From assembly GCA_025144025.1 (NCBI GenBank), contig JALXWS010000001.1:1-64000 (forward strand): 64,000 bases of DNA, in the 5' to 3' direction. Below the pieces are notes generated by a model that was given only the letters and a program-made list of their open reading frames with translations, was not told the DNA's origin and searched no databases. The stretch comes from Corynebacterium sp. p3-SID1241 (GTDB lineage: Bacteria > Actinomycetota > Actinomycetes > Mycobacteriales > Mycobacteriaceae). Each line of letters begins with the position of its first letter. The first letter of the stretch is position 1. The translations under genes and the position numbers were made by a program. Shown in pieces: positions 36,756 through 45,685 of this stretch.

Positions 36756-38495
36756 CTAATTAGAAACGATAGGTGAAGATCGCCGTCCTTGCAGTCCGGA
36801 GACCTCGCGCCAGTTAGTTTCATCCATCACCGTGGAGGGAAGCTCGAACATCGCATGGGAGTCAGTAATAAAGAGCTTGGTGGGCGAGGTAGCCACTGCT
36901 ACCACTGGGGCGGTGATATTTCCTGTGGGCATGGTCGACGCCGAAGAACCATCTTGCTCAATGCGCCATACCGGCGATTGACTCGAGGAAGTACCCACGA
37001 TGAGCGAGCCATCTGCGTTCCAATCCAGCGATAGCGCGGAACCGGATACTTCCGGTCCTACCTCGCGGGCGTTGACGATGCGCTTATCCCCACTGCTGGA
37101 TTGGGCCACGGCCGCGATATAAACGTGGCCGTCGATGATCATCGCTACGCGCGCGCCGCTGTGAGACAAGCGGATAACGGAGATCTCTCCATCAATATCG
37201 TCGATGCTGCGCGCATCTACCTCAGACTCAGAAATTCGTCCGGTAGTCTTGGAGCGCACGACGCGCACGATACGGTCACCATCCACCACGGTCCATGCGG
37301 CTTGACCTTTGTACTCAAAGGTTGGCCGCGCCAAGGTTGGACCATCCACCGAGTCCTGCAGCTGACCATCAATCTCACCTATTTGCAGCGAGAAGTCTTT
37401 ATTTGATTTGCGGCGTACGGCCGCAACGAGGCCACTATCGGCCACATCCACAGATTGCACGTCGCCGCTGCTGCCCAGCGTGGATTTGACGGGCTCGGCC
37501 ACGCCATCATCCACCTCTAGGAGATTCCCCTCATTGAGGGCATAGAGTTTAGACAAGGAGGTGCTGCTTTCCTCCGGATTATAGTCCGCGAAGTCATCCA
37601 CACTCAGGGTGTCCATGCCTTCTACAAGGTCACCGCCATCGGCCTTGATCTTGAAGGGGCCGGCGTGACCGGCCTCAGATAGCGTCCACACCAACTGGGC
37701 GGCAAATAGCGTGCGATCATGGGCATCAAGATCAACTAGCCCTTCGAATTGGTAACCTGCTTCGCGGTCATAGCCGGCGTAGGTGACATTTTCCCCCGCC
37801 GCGCGACGGGTAGCAGGAGCAATGCTTGCCGATGGCCCCTCCATCAACAACGTAATAAGCGTCGACTCCGATTGTTCACCGCCCTTATACAGCCAGCGAC
37901 GATCCGGGACCAGCACATCATTGGTCTGCTTATAAAAATACAGCGACTGGGGCGTGTAGTGATTGCGCATCTCATTGCGTTCCATGACCACGCCGGCCGG
38001 CAGGCCATCGATGCGCCACCTATCGTCTTGCATCTTCATATAGATAACCGCCTCGTAACCCTCATTTTCGGGCACATAAGCGCCGCCGGATTTAAGTCGC
38101 CCGATAATGGTTCCACGCACTGTAAAGGCCCGCTCATTATCCTTCGAGCTTTGCTTATTGGCAGGGGCGGTGACGATGTCCAAACTATCGACAACCATTA
38201 CTTCGCCGCTGGCATCCCAGGCGCCGCGGGCATTATCAGTAAGGAATCCACGGGCTGCTTCGTGGTCATTGCCAGGCACGGCCGAGGCTTGGTAGAAATC
38301 GCGCAAGGTCAGGTCTGGGTCATCGCCGGGTTGCGGCGCAATAACCTCTTCTGGTCCATCGTCCTGCTTCTGATAAGTTCCTACCACCTGCGGACCGGTG
38401 TTATTGGGCAAAGTGGAGCAACCGCCGGCGAAAAGCACCGCTGCCGCGGTGCTTAGAACCGCCCACCGGCGGTAGTTATACTTAAACACGCTCAC
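36756..38495 (-). CDS. lpqB: LpqB lipoprotein, MtrAB accessory
   Basis: A 579-residue lipoprotein: signal peptide with lipobox FAGGC (Cys at 26), an NTF2-like and GerMN-like region at about 35-290, then a LpqB beta-propeller in the C-terminal half. In mycobacteria LpqB binds the extracellular part of MtrB and tunes MtrA phosphorylation. Its start overlaps the mtrB stop by four bases, consistent with the operon mtrA-mtrB-lpqB. Confidence 0.93.
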   Translation of the reverse strand: MSVFKYNYRRWAVLSTAAAVLFAGGCSTLPNNTGPQVVGTYQKQDDGPEEVIAPQPGDDPDLTLRDFYQASAVPGNDHEAARGFLTDNARGAWDASGEVMVVDSLDIVTAPANKQSSKDNERAFTVRGTIIGRLKSGGAYVPENEGYEAVIYMKMQDDRWRIDGLPAGVVMERNEMRNHYTPQSLYFYKQTNDVLVPDRRWLYKGGEQSESTLITLLMEGPSASIAPATRRAAGENVTYAGYDREAGYQFEGLVDLDAHDRTLFAAQLVWTLSEAGHAGPFKIKADGGDLVEGMDTLSVDDFADYNPEESSTSLSKLYALNEGNLLEVDDGVAEPVKSTLGSSGDVQSVDVADSGLVAAVRRKSNKDFSLQIGEIDGQLQDSVDGPTLARPTFEYKGQAAWTVVDGDRIVRVVRSKTTGRISESEVDARSIDDIDGEISVIRLSHSGARVAMIIDGHVYIAAVAQSSSGDKRIVNAREVGPEVSGSALSLDWNADGSLIVGTSSSQSPVWRIEQDGSSASTMPTGNITAPVVAVATSPTKLFITDSHAMFELPSTVMDETNWREVSGLQGRRSSPIVSN

Positions 38496-40279
38496 TTCCT
38501 CCTCCCCTCAAAGTCCGGTGCCTTATAGGCTCGCCTATCAGGTGTGTCTATACCACGGTTAAGCTCCCGCTCCGATGGCCACAGGATGCCATCTCCTTCT
38601 GTTTCATCTTTTGTGCCCTTCTCGTTCTTCTCGATGTGCGGCGAGCTCATTCCGGAAGAAATCGCAGGCGTTGCAGAGGCGGAGCCAGCAGCAGCGGCAG
38701 AGGAACCAGCGTCGTCCTTGTCCTCACCACGGCTGTCCTTGGTGCCGGCTGGCGGCAAGCCGCTGTCTTCCTGCGTGCTTTCCACGGGAGCGCCCGGAAT
38801 CTCTAGAGCAATAGGGGCCTCGCCTATTTCTGTATGTGGGGTGCGGGGAATAATGAGACGGAAGCGGGAGCCAAAGCCCTCGTAGCCATTAGCATCCAAC
38901 GTGCCGCCGTGTAGGGCCGCATCCTCGCGGGCGATAGCCAACCCCAAGCCGGTGCCGCCGGAGTGGCGCTTGCGGGAGGAGTCCGCTCGCCAGAAACGGT
39001 TAAATACCAATTCTTCTTGGCCCGGCTTCAAGCCCACGCCATGGTCAGTTACGGTAACACCCACCGCGGTGTCTGTGGTCGCGACGTCGACGGCCACCGG
39101 ATTGCCCTCCGAGTGGTCTATCGCATTTGCCAAAAGGTTGCGCAATATGCGCTCAATGCGGCGCGAATCGGCCTCTACCGCAATGCGCTCATCCGGCAGG
39201 TTGAATTGGACGTCCACGTCGAGCTCGTGGGCTAGATGCTCAACCTGTCCATAGGCTGATTCCACGCAGGAACGCAGGTCAATGGCCGCGGTGGACAAAT
39301 CTGCCACACCTGCATCGTGGCGCGAAATCTCAAGCAGATCTGTAAGCAGTTCCTCGAACCGGTCTAGCTCGCTAGACATCAGGCGGGAAGCGCGCTGGGC
39401 CCCGTGGGGCAGGCTATCGCTTTCGGACTCGATCATGTCCGCGGCCATGCGCACGGTGGTCAAAGGAGTGCGTAGCTCATGGGAGACGTCAGAGGTAAAC
39501 TGCCGCTGCAAATCGCCGTACTCCTCCAGCTGGGCGATCTGGGACGAGAGCTTATCGGCCATGTTATTAAAGGAAGCGGCCAAGCGACCCATCTCGTCAT
39601 CGCTATCGACGGCCATACGCTCCTTGAGATGCCCGGCCGCCAAACGCTGTGCAATGCGCGAGGCGGAGCGAATGGGAGTAATAACCTGCTGGGTGGCCAG
39701 CCACGCAATGCCTACTAGCAGCACCACGACCACCACGCCGGCAGCTGAAAGGAGGCCGCGCATCAACGCCATGGTGGATTCCTCAGACCCCATGGACAAC
39801 GCCAAGTAGACCTGGGTATTAGGGATATCCGTATCGGTGGGCGTGCCAACAATCAGGGCGTTGTAATAGTCCCCGTTTTCGCGTGGAGCGGGGAAATACT
39901 GCTGCGCGATCTGGCCTTGGTCCACCATTTCGCGCAGCTGATCCGGCACGGGGAAATTCTCCGGTGAGGTAGTAACCGAGCCGTCCTGGTTTTCTACCAC
40001 GATGATTGGTTCATAGACCGCCTGGGCATCGCCCTGCTGCGCTGAAAGCTGCCCCAATGCAGCACGGGCGGAATTAATCCGCACCTGGACAGAGTTAGCG
40101 GAACTGGTCGCATCAATCTGCTGCTCCACAGCGATGCGGGCGCGTTCCAATTCCTGCTGGGCCACGTCTTCCTTTTGGCTAACTAGGCGCTGCGTTAGCA
40201 CGGACACCAACGCATAGGCCAGGATGGTCATGACCACCGAGGAGGCCACCAATATCATGCCAATAACGCGCGCCTGCAA
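38492..40279 (-). CDS. mtrB: Sensor histidine kinase MtrB
   Basis: A membrane histidine kinase of at least 595 residues. Two hydrophobic segments (about 5-27 and 180-203) flank an outside sensor domain, then come HAMP, the HisKA site FTSDVSHELRTPLTT (phospho-His about residue 266), and an HATPase domain with NAIDHSEG, DHGVGL and GGTGLGLAIA. A poorly conserved, Ser/Gly/Asp-rich tail of about 110 residues ends the protein. Coordinates use TTG 40279, but no ribosome site precedes it and the frame stays open to the mtrA stop with conserved-looking sequence (RRIRDAFITTWRTSLQ); see the separate finding. It phosphorylates MtrA and controls cell-wall and osmotic genes. Confidence 0.92.
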   Translation of the reverse strand: MQARVIGMILVASSVVMTILAYALVSVLTQRLVSQKEDVAQQELERARIAVEQQIDATSSANSVQVRINSARAALGQLSAQQGDAQAVYEPIIVVENQDGSVTTSPENFPVPDQLREMVDQGQIAQQYFPAPRENGDYYNALIVGTPTDTDIPNTQVYLALSMGSEESTMALMRGLLSAAGVVVVVLLVGIAWLATQQVITPIRSASRIAQRLAAGHLKERMAVDSDDEMGRLAASFNNMADKLSSQIAQLEEYGDLQRQFTSDVSHELRTPLTTVRMAADMIESESDSLPHGAQRASRLMSSELDRFEELLTDLLEISRHDAGVADLSTAAIDLRSCVESAYGQVEHLAHELDVDVQFNLPDERIAVEADSRRIERILRNLLANAIDHSEGNPVAVDVATTDTAVGVTVTDHGVGLKPGQEELVFNRFWRADSSRKRHSGGTGLGLAIAREDAALHGGTLDANGYEGFGSRFRLIIPRTPHTEIGEAPIALEIPGAPVESTQEDSGLPPAGTKDSRGEDKDDAGSSAAAAGSASATPAISSGMSSPHIEKNEKGTKDETEGDGILWPSERELNRGIDTPDRRAYKAPDFEGRRK

Positions 40280-40348
40280 GGAGGTGCGCCACGTTGTAAT
40301 GAAGGCGTCTCGAATGCGCCTTAAACGCTCAATGATGCCGATGGTCGT

Positions 40349-41041
40349 TTACTCCCCGGCACCGGCTTTGCCGGTCTTATACCCCACGCCGCGCACGGTC
40401 AACACAATCTGCGGGTCTTCCGGATCGTGCTCGATTTTGGCGCGCAGGCGCTGCACGTGCACGTTTACCAACCGCGTATCTGAAGCGTTGCGGTACCCCC
40501 ATACGGATTCCAGCAGGGACTCGCGCGTATGTACCTGTCCAGGACGGCGCGCCATTTCCAGCAATAGGTCAAATTCCAATGGCGTCAAGTTCAACTCGGT
40601 ACCATCAGTGCGGTGCACGGTGTGCTCCGGCACGTCAATAATGAGATCCGCTACCTCTAAAATCTCCGATTCCGAAGAATCGGAGCGGCGCAGGCGCGCA
40701 CGGATGCGCGCGATAAGCTCTTTAGGCTTAAAAGGTTTGGTGATGTAATCGTCCGCACCGGATTCTAGGCCGAGGACCACGTCGACAGTATCCGTCTTGG
40801 CGGTGAGCATCACAATAGGCACGGAGGACTCGCGGCGGATGGCACGGCAAATATCCACCCCATTCATGCCCGGAAGCATCAGGTCAAGCAGGATAAGGTC
40901 AGGCTCGTGTTCTTCAAAGGCGGGTACAGCATCGTTGCCATCCATGACTGGGATGGGCTTGAGCCCCTCGGATTCGAGGACGATGGTCAGCATCTCAGAG
41001 ATAGCCGGATCGTCATCGACTACCAAAATCTTGGGCGCCAC
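40349..41041 (-). CDS. mtrA: Response regulator MtrA
   Basis: A 230-residue OmpR-type regulator. The receiver domain has the acidic pocket (VVDDDPAIS), phospho-acceptor Asp53 (LLLDLMLPGMN) and the switch Thr/Lys (MLTAKT, KPFKP). The C-terminal winged helix carries GYRNASDTRLVNVHVQRLRAKIE, the DNA-recognition helix. It regulates peptidoglycan and osmotic-stress genes together with MtrB and is essential in mycobacteria. Tmk precedes it by three bases. Confidence 0.95.
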   Translation of the reverse strand: MAPKILVVDDDPAISEMLTIVLESEGLKPIPVMDGNDAVPAFEEHEPDLILLDLMLPGMNGVDICRAIRRESSVPIVMLTAKTDTVDVVLGLESGADDYITKPFKPKELIARIRARLRRSDSSESEILEVADLIIDVPEHTVHRTDGTELNLTPLEFDLLLEMARRPGQVHTRESLLESVWGYRNASDTRLVNVHVQRLRAKIEHDPEDPQIVLTVRGVGYKTGKAGAGE

Positions 41042-41044
41042 GTT

Positions 41045-41659
41045 TTATTCTCCTACAAGGTCTTTTATCGCTGAAATAATAGTATCCGCATCGGCGGTGG
41101 CGATCCAGCGTCCACCCCAGTTCCTTTCCGCCAGCCGCCGGTAAGCCGCAGCAGTGCGCTCCTGTAGTCCGCCGTCGCGCTCATATCGGTCGCGCTCCCG
41201 GCTGGCATCGGCGTGGGCTCTCACCTTTGCTCTTTCCGACGCCACCCCTACCGCCGTATCCAAATACACCTGCAGGTCCGCTTGCGGCAGCCCCAAGGTT
41301 CCAAACTCCAGTTCATAGACCCAGTCCATGACCGCATCGTCTTCGAGTCGCGCCGCCGAATACGCCGCATTGGAGGCAATATAGCGATCCAGTAGCACCA
41401 CCGTGTCTGCCCGCTTGGCTTGTTGGAGCCTATCTTTGGCGCCTAAGCGGTCCAACGCGAATAGCGTCGCCATCGCATAGGCCGAATCCGTCAGGTCCCC
41501 CATTTTCCCGTACAGCGCCTTCTGAGCCAGCTGCGCGTGGATCGATTCCCCATAACGTGGGAATGCCATAACCTCCACGGGCCGATCCATGGCCTCTTTA
41601 ATTTTGGAGACCAATGTGTTCTTGCCGGCACCATCGATGCCTTCAATGCTTATGAGCAT
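41045..41659 (-). CDS. tmk: Thymidylate kinase (dTMP kinase)
   Basis: A 204-residue dTMP kinase: P-loop SIEGIDGAGKNT, the DR(Y) catalytic motif LLDRYIASNAAYSAAR and a lid region. It phosphorylates dTMP to dTDP for DNA synthesis. The residue after the P-loop lysine is Asn rather than Ser/Thr, as actinobacterial enzymes often deviate there. TACCCT six bases before the ATG suggests a leaderless message. It is co-directional with mtrA (three-base gap), as in Rv3247c-Rv3246c. Confidence 0.92.
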   Translation of the reverse strand: MLISIEGIDGAGKNTLVSKIKEAMDRPVEVMAFPRYGESIHAQLAQKALYGKMGDLTDSAYAMATLFALDRLGAKDRLQQAKRADTVVLLDRYIASNAAYSAARLEDDAVMDWVYELEFGTLGLPQADLQVYLDTAVGVASERAKVRAHADASRERDRYERDGGLQERTAAAYRRLAERNWGGRWIATADADTIISAIKDLVGE

Positions 41660-41727
41660 AGGTGTAGGGTATCTTCCCTTCTTTTACTTTTGTCACCATG
41701 GCCTCTCGTGCAGGCTACGGAAGTGAC

Positions 41728-42081
41728 TTAAGACAGGGCCTCAATAAATGCCTCGAGGTCATATTCTTCTTCAACATTCTCCAGCACTTCGAGCGCATTT
41801 TCCGTCAAGGTTTCGCTACCGGAGCCCACCAGTTCCCTAATATAGGGGTAATCTTCGACAACGTCGCCCGCACTGAATGGTGCACCAGCCCAAATAGCGG
41901 CGATGGTCGCCGCCGCCTGCGCGTTCTGTTCCTCTTCCCCACTGAGCTTTGGCTTACTGTGGGCCACCTCGCAAGCGTCCTCGACTGCGCGAATTACCCC
42001 TTCTTCGTCGAGGTTTGCCATCTCTTCCAAAAAATCCACGTTGTGATCCGTGGTGAAAATATCTTCGTCCCAAGTACTCAC
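41728..42081 (-). CDS. DUF4259-like small acidic protein
   Basis: A 117-residue strongly acidic protein beginning MSTWDEDIFTTDHNVDFLEEM, the N-terminal pattern of the DUF4259 family. The rest is helical (RAVEDACEVAHS, AATIAAIWAG, NALEVLENVEEEY). Function unknown. It starts at GTG with an AAGGAG ribosome site about ten bases upstream. It lies next to tmk on the same strand, separated by about 70 bases. Confidence 0.65.
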   Translation of the reverse strand: MSTWDEDIFTTDHNVDFLEEMANLDEEGVIRAVEDACEVAHSKPKLSGEEEQNAQAAATIAAIWAGAPFSAGDVVEDYPYIRELVGSGSETLTENALEVLENVEEEYDLEAFIEALS

Positions 42082-42330
42082 TTTTTGACTCCTTCGATCC
42101 TTTCAGCGCCATTTATACACGCTTTCCCATTCACGGAAAGCCGGCAAAGAAAAGGTTTGCACTGTTCTTTACGGCCGCGAACTGTCTTTTTGTTTACTTA
42201 TCACAGAATCTCGCTGCCGTCGCAGTGTTTCCCAAACATGATAGTCTCGTTACCAACTTGTTACAGGGTGCATCACCACCCCTCCCGCCGAGGGCCTGCC
42301 ATGGCCTGCCTCGCAGAAAGGACTGCCACG

Positions 42331-43149
42331 ATGAAGCCAGATTCACGCCGTGTATACGTGTTCATTGTGGCCGGACTGATTACCGCAGCCGTCGTCGGAT
42401 TCGCTGTCTGGCGCATGAGCTCGCCGAGCACCAACTATTCCAACGCCGCGGATCAGTCCGCGACCACCTCCGTCTCCCCGACCCACACCGCAGCTGAAGA
42501 TACAACCACTTCCTCCAAGGACACTCCCGCCTCGGAGAAGCCTTCCACGCATCCGACCAGCTCTACTGCTTCATCCGGAAATTCGAAGCATCACCAGCCT
42601 CACAACGATGATCCGTACCTCGCTCCCAATGCGGTAATGCGTCCACAGGCAGCTACTCAGCCCACTAAGGTCTACCGTCCTGAAAATATCTACCCGCAAG
42701 GCACCGCCTCGCAGGGCAATAACAACACCCAGAGCGGTCAAGGTACCGGCCAAGGCGATCAGCGCCTGACGCCTGATTACCCGAGCAATCAGAATGGCTC
42801 GCAGGCTACTGGTTCCCCACAGGGCAACCAGGGCGACAACAGTGGCAATGGCGGTACCACTCCACAGACCACCACTGCCCCGTCTATCCCGCAACCTTCC
42901 CCTGAAGAGCCTACGGAGCAAGATAATGCGGGTGAGAACACAGACGAGCGACAGCCCATCCCGGCCGAGGAACAAGCTGGCACTGAACAACACGAGGCCG
43001 AAAAGGCAGAGGAAGAAAAGCTCACCGGCCATGCCGCTGCGGAGCAGCATTCCGCCGAGCAGAACCAAGAGCCGACCGACCTGGTGCCCACCGAGCAGGC
43101 ACCGGCCACGGCCCAGCAGGCCCCAAGCAGAGCAGCTCCTACACGCTAG
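42331..43149 (+). CDS. Single-pass membrane protein with long Ser/Thr/Gln/Pro-rich outside domain
   Basis: A 272-residue protein. After a short cytoplasmic start comes one membrane segment (about 8-28), then an entirely low-complexity exterior rich in Thr, Ser, Gln, Asn, Gly and Pro, ending in Glu/Ala/Gln repeats. No enzymatic motif and no sorting signal (LPxTG) are visible. ATG 42331 is chosen over 42301 because AAAGGA (42316-42321) is at proper distance. It looks like a wall-spanning, possibly glycosylated stalk. A hairpin and a strong terminator follow. Confidence 0.65.
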   Translation: MKPDSRRVYVFIVAGLITAAVVGFAVWRMSSPSTNYSNAADQSATTSVSPTHTAAEDTTTSSKDTPASEKPSTHPTSSTASSGNSKHHQPHNDDPYLAPNAVMRPQAATQPTKVYRPENIYPQGTASQGNNNTQSGQGTGQGDQRLTPDYPSNQNGSQATGSPQGNQGDNSGNGGTTPQTTTAPSIPQPSPEEPTEQDNAGENTDERQPIPAEEQAGTEQHEAEKAEEEKLTGHAAAEQHSAEQNQEPTDLVPTEQAPATAQQAPSRAAPTR

Positions 43150-43151
43150 CC

Positions 43152-43172
43152 CTAAGCCGGCTCGCGGCTTAG
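43152..43172 (+). other. 8-bp hairpin just after the stop codon
   Basis: CTAAGCCG (43152-43159) pairs with CGGCTTAG (43165-43172). It begins three bases after the stop of the membrane protein and precedes the main terminator. Confidence 0.5.
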
Positions 43173-43180
43173 CCAAACAT

Positions 43181-43233
43181 AATAAGCACGTTTCCCCGAT
43201 TCTGAAGGCAAAAATCGGGAAAACGTGCTTATT
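43181..43233 (+). terminator. Intrinsic terminator of the membrane-protein gene
   Basis: A 21-bp stem with one mismatch pairs 43181-43201 with 43213-43233 (core AAGCACGTTT). T-rich sequence follows, and the reverse strand would also terminate. Confidence 0.8.
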
Positions 43234-43326
43234 TGTATGCGCTGGAACGCAGAAGCAACGAAGCAGCCACAATGTTCCCCTGGAAATGGGCGGAGGAGGC
43301 CACAACGCGGCCGCAATAAAGCCCTA

Positions 43327-43367
43327 AAGCACGCTTCGCTGAATCCTCAGGGCGGCGAAGCGTGCTT
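43327..43367 (-). terminator. Intrinsic terminator of manA
   Basis: A 13-bp perfect stem pairs AAGCACGCTTCGC (43327-43339) with its complement at 43355-43367, just downstream of the minus-strand manA end. The T tract is short. Confidence 0.6.
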
Positions 43368-43385
43368 GCGCGGGCCGAGCGTGGA

Positions 43386-44615
43386 CTAGGCGCGGGCGAC
43401 GAAGAGGTCGGCGGAGTCGGATTCTGCCGCGGCAGTAACCAAGTCCTCGGAGGCAGGCAGCCAAACCGCCTGGCCTGGGGTGGCAGTCACGGTCTCGCCC
43501 GCGGCATCGGTGAGGGTAACGGAGCCTGCGGTACACAAGGCGATGGACGGACCGTCGTAGTCAAGGTCCACGGAAGAAGATCCGGTGAGCTCGACGCGGT
43601 CCAACAAGAACTCATCGATGGGAACGGGGTAAGACCATGCCGCGGCTTCGTGCACATTGTCCTGCGCGGACTTATCCTGCTGCTGCACGCGCGGCTCCTC
43701 GGCGGCGGCGTAGGTCAAGACCTTGACCAGCTCTGGTACGTCAACAAACTTGGGGGTAAGGCCACCGCGCAGCACGTTATCGGAGTTAGCCATGATCTCC
43801 ACGCCGAGGCCGGAAACATAAGCGTGCAGCTGTCCGGCGTCTAGGTAGACGGCCTCGCCGGGGGACAGTTCTATGTGGTTGAGCAACAGTGCGCCAAGAA
43901 CACCAATATCGCCAGGGTAGCGCTGGTTGAGATCCAGCACGGTAGACATCACGCGGGACTTCCAGTCATCCGCGTCTGCGGAGATGAGGCGTTCGCCGGC
44001 GGCGATGATGGCGCCAATAAGCTCCTTGCGCTTGGCAGATGGGATGGTAATCCACGTGGTGAAAAGGACGCGGAGATTGGCGGACTCGGTGGCGGCCGAG
44101 GGATCGTCGTCAAGCATGGCAACGTAGTGGTCCAGTTCGGGGCAGCCTAGGGCTGCAAAAAGCTCGCGGGTCTGCGCCAAGGGGCGGAAGCCAGCCATGG
44201 CGTAGAAATCCGTAAGTGCGACGATTAATTCGGGCTTGTGGTTGTCGTCCTTGTAGTTACGGTTGGACGCGGTGAGCTCAATGCCGGAAGCGTTTTCGCG
44301 GGCAAACCCCTCTTCGGCTTGAGACTTAGACGGGTGGGCTTGCAAGGACAGCGGTTCCTCGGCCGCAAGCACCTTGAGGAGGAAGGGCAGACGCTCGCCA
44401 TACTCGGCAGACACGCGGCTACCTAGCTGTCCCGCCGGATCCTCTGCAATCACTTCATTGAGCAAGCGGCCATCCACCGTGGATGGGTCGCCGGGGTGGG
44501 CTCCAAACCAAAGCTCGGCTATGGGCTTATCTGCGTCTGGCTGGCCCTGCAGGTGCGGAATGAGGGTACGTGAACCCCAGGAATAGTTGCGGGTGGCGCT
44601 GTGCAACAGCTGCAT
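43386..44615 (-). CDS. manA: Mannose-6-phosphate isomerase
   Basis: A 409-residue type I phosphomannose isomerase that interconverts fructose-6-phosphate and mannose-6-phosphate. The zinc-binding QAHPSKSQAEEGFA and the NYKDDNHKPELIVAL (catalytic-region) blocks are present, along with YLDAGQLHAYVSGLGVEIMANSDNVLRGGLTPK, the family's signature. It feeds GDP-mannose synthesis with pmmB and manC in this window, needed for PIMs, lipomannan and wall polymers. AAGGA is eight bases upstream. Confidence 0.94.
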   Translation of the reverse strand: MQLLHSATRNYSWGSRTLIPHLQGQPDADKPIAELWFGAHPGDPSTVDGRLLNEVIAEDPAGQLGSRVSAEYGERLPFLLKVLAAEEPLSLQAHPSKSQAEEGFARENASGIELTASNRNYKDDNHKPELIVALTDFYAMAGFRPLAQTRELFAALGCPELDHYVAMLDDDPSAATESANLRVLFTTWITIPSAKRKELIGAIIAAGERLISADADDWKSRVMSTVLDLNQRYPGDIGVLGALLLNHIELSPGEAVYLDAGQLHAYVSGLGVEIMANSDNVLRGGLTPKFVDVPELVKVLTYAAAEEPRVQQQDKSAQDNVHEAAAWSYPVPIDEFLLDRVELTGSSSVDLDYDGPSIALCTAGSVTLTDAAGETVTATPGQAVWLPASEDLVTAAAESDSADLFVARA

Positions 44616-44627
44616 GTGGCTTTATCC

Positions 44628-45644
44628 TTAAGAAATCTCGTAGGCGGTCGCGGCATAGCTCCGCGTGATGAGCTGGAGTGAGCGGGCGAGATGCCCTAGG
44701 CCCGGTTCCGGGTCGATACTGCGGACTGCAAGTGAGTTGGGCAGGTTCGCTTCTTCCTGCCCCCAGAAAACCACCTTCAAGGGTACCAAAGCGCCCGCAG
44801 CACCATCGCCATCAATGAACGGGTCATAGAAGAGATCGCCAGCCGCGCCGCTATCAGAATTACGGTCGAGCGCGCGGCGCAATTCCGCCGGATCCACATA
44901 GGCGCTGGGCAGACCGTGAACGGCCCAGATAGTCGCGGCCATGCGGGCAACGAGGGCATCGAGCTGCACGTGCTCGCGGCGCTCAGAATAGGAATACGGA
45001 TCGAGCACGCAGGAATGGATGATACGGGCGCCGTCAATAAATTCGCGCAGTTGGCGACCTAAATTGGTGGTGGCGTCGCGCTCAGGGGAAAGCTGCGCGA
45101 GCTCGCGGTCTACTGCCGCAGCAAGCTCTTCTAGGGTCTCTTTTACCGCAGCTGAATCTTGGTATAGGAGACAGCAAAGTGCATGCAGCGCGGCGATGCT
45201 GCGCGCAGGTGAGCTGCCTTCGGCCGTTGGAAGACAAGGAGCGACGAGCGTATCGTCCGGGCAGTCCTCAACAAGAGGGCCACGGGCTGGGCCGATGAGC
45301 ACGGTGGTAGCACCACGCTGGCTGGCGGCAATAAGGGCACGGGAGGCCCAATCACATTCGCCGGTCTCGCCTACTACAACGACTACGTCCAAGGCCCCCA
45401 CATACCGTGGCAGCGATTCGGTGGCCACAAGAGGGATGCGCAGGGGTTCGGCTAGGCCCACACCGAGATGGGCAGCTTGGCGGGCAATCGCATCGGTGGG
45501 GATAATGACCAGCGAGCGGGGATTGAGCCCGCCGAGCGCCTCGCCCCAGCGCTCCACTTCTCCGGCCAGCAGGCGGATTTGGGCGCCTTCGTGCGCCACA
45601 TCAAAAAAGCGCACGGTTTCGGCATCATAATTACCGGTATCCAT
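44628..45644 (-). CDS. SIS-domain-like protein next to manA (Rv3256c family)
   Basis: A 338-residue protein of the actinobacterial Rv3256c/TobH-like family, between manA and the pmm locus in mycobacteria. It resembles the sugar-isomerase fold: VVVVGETGECDWASRALIAASQRGATTVLIGP fits a SIS-like nucleotide/sugar-binding loop. No activity is established. I chose ATG 45644; an upstream GTG (45671) is in frame. TATGCT eight bases before the ATG suggests a leaderless message. It is divergent from cobA. Confidence 0.75.
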   Translation of the reverse strand: MDTGNYDAETVRFFDVAHEGAQIRLLAGEVERWGEALGGLNPRSLVIIPTDAIARQAAHLGVGLAEPLRIPLVATESLPRYVGALDVVVVVGETGECDWASRALIAASQRGATTVLIGPARGPLVEDCPDDTLVAPCLPTAEGSSPARSIAALHALCCLLYQDSAAVKETLEELAAAVDRELAQLSPERDATTNLGRQLREFIDGARIIHSCVLDPYSYSERREHVQLDALVARMAATIWAVHGLPSAYVDPAELRRALDRNSDSGAAGDLFYDPFIDGDGAAGALVPLKVVFWGQEEANLPNSLAVRSIDPEPGLGHLARSLQLITRSYAATAYEIS

Positions 45645-45685
45645 GTGGCCCAAGCATAGTCGGGCGCCCACTAAGATGAAGTCCT

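Noticed and set aside
41698..42330. Upstream extension of the membrane-protein frame
   Set aside because: It runs through the DUF4259-like gene on the other strand and has no membrane or signal feature; the ATG at 42331 has a ribosome site.
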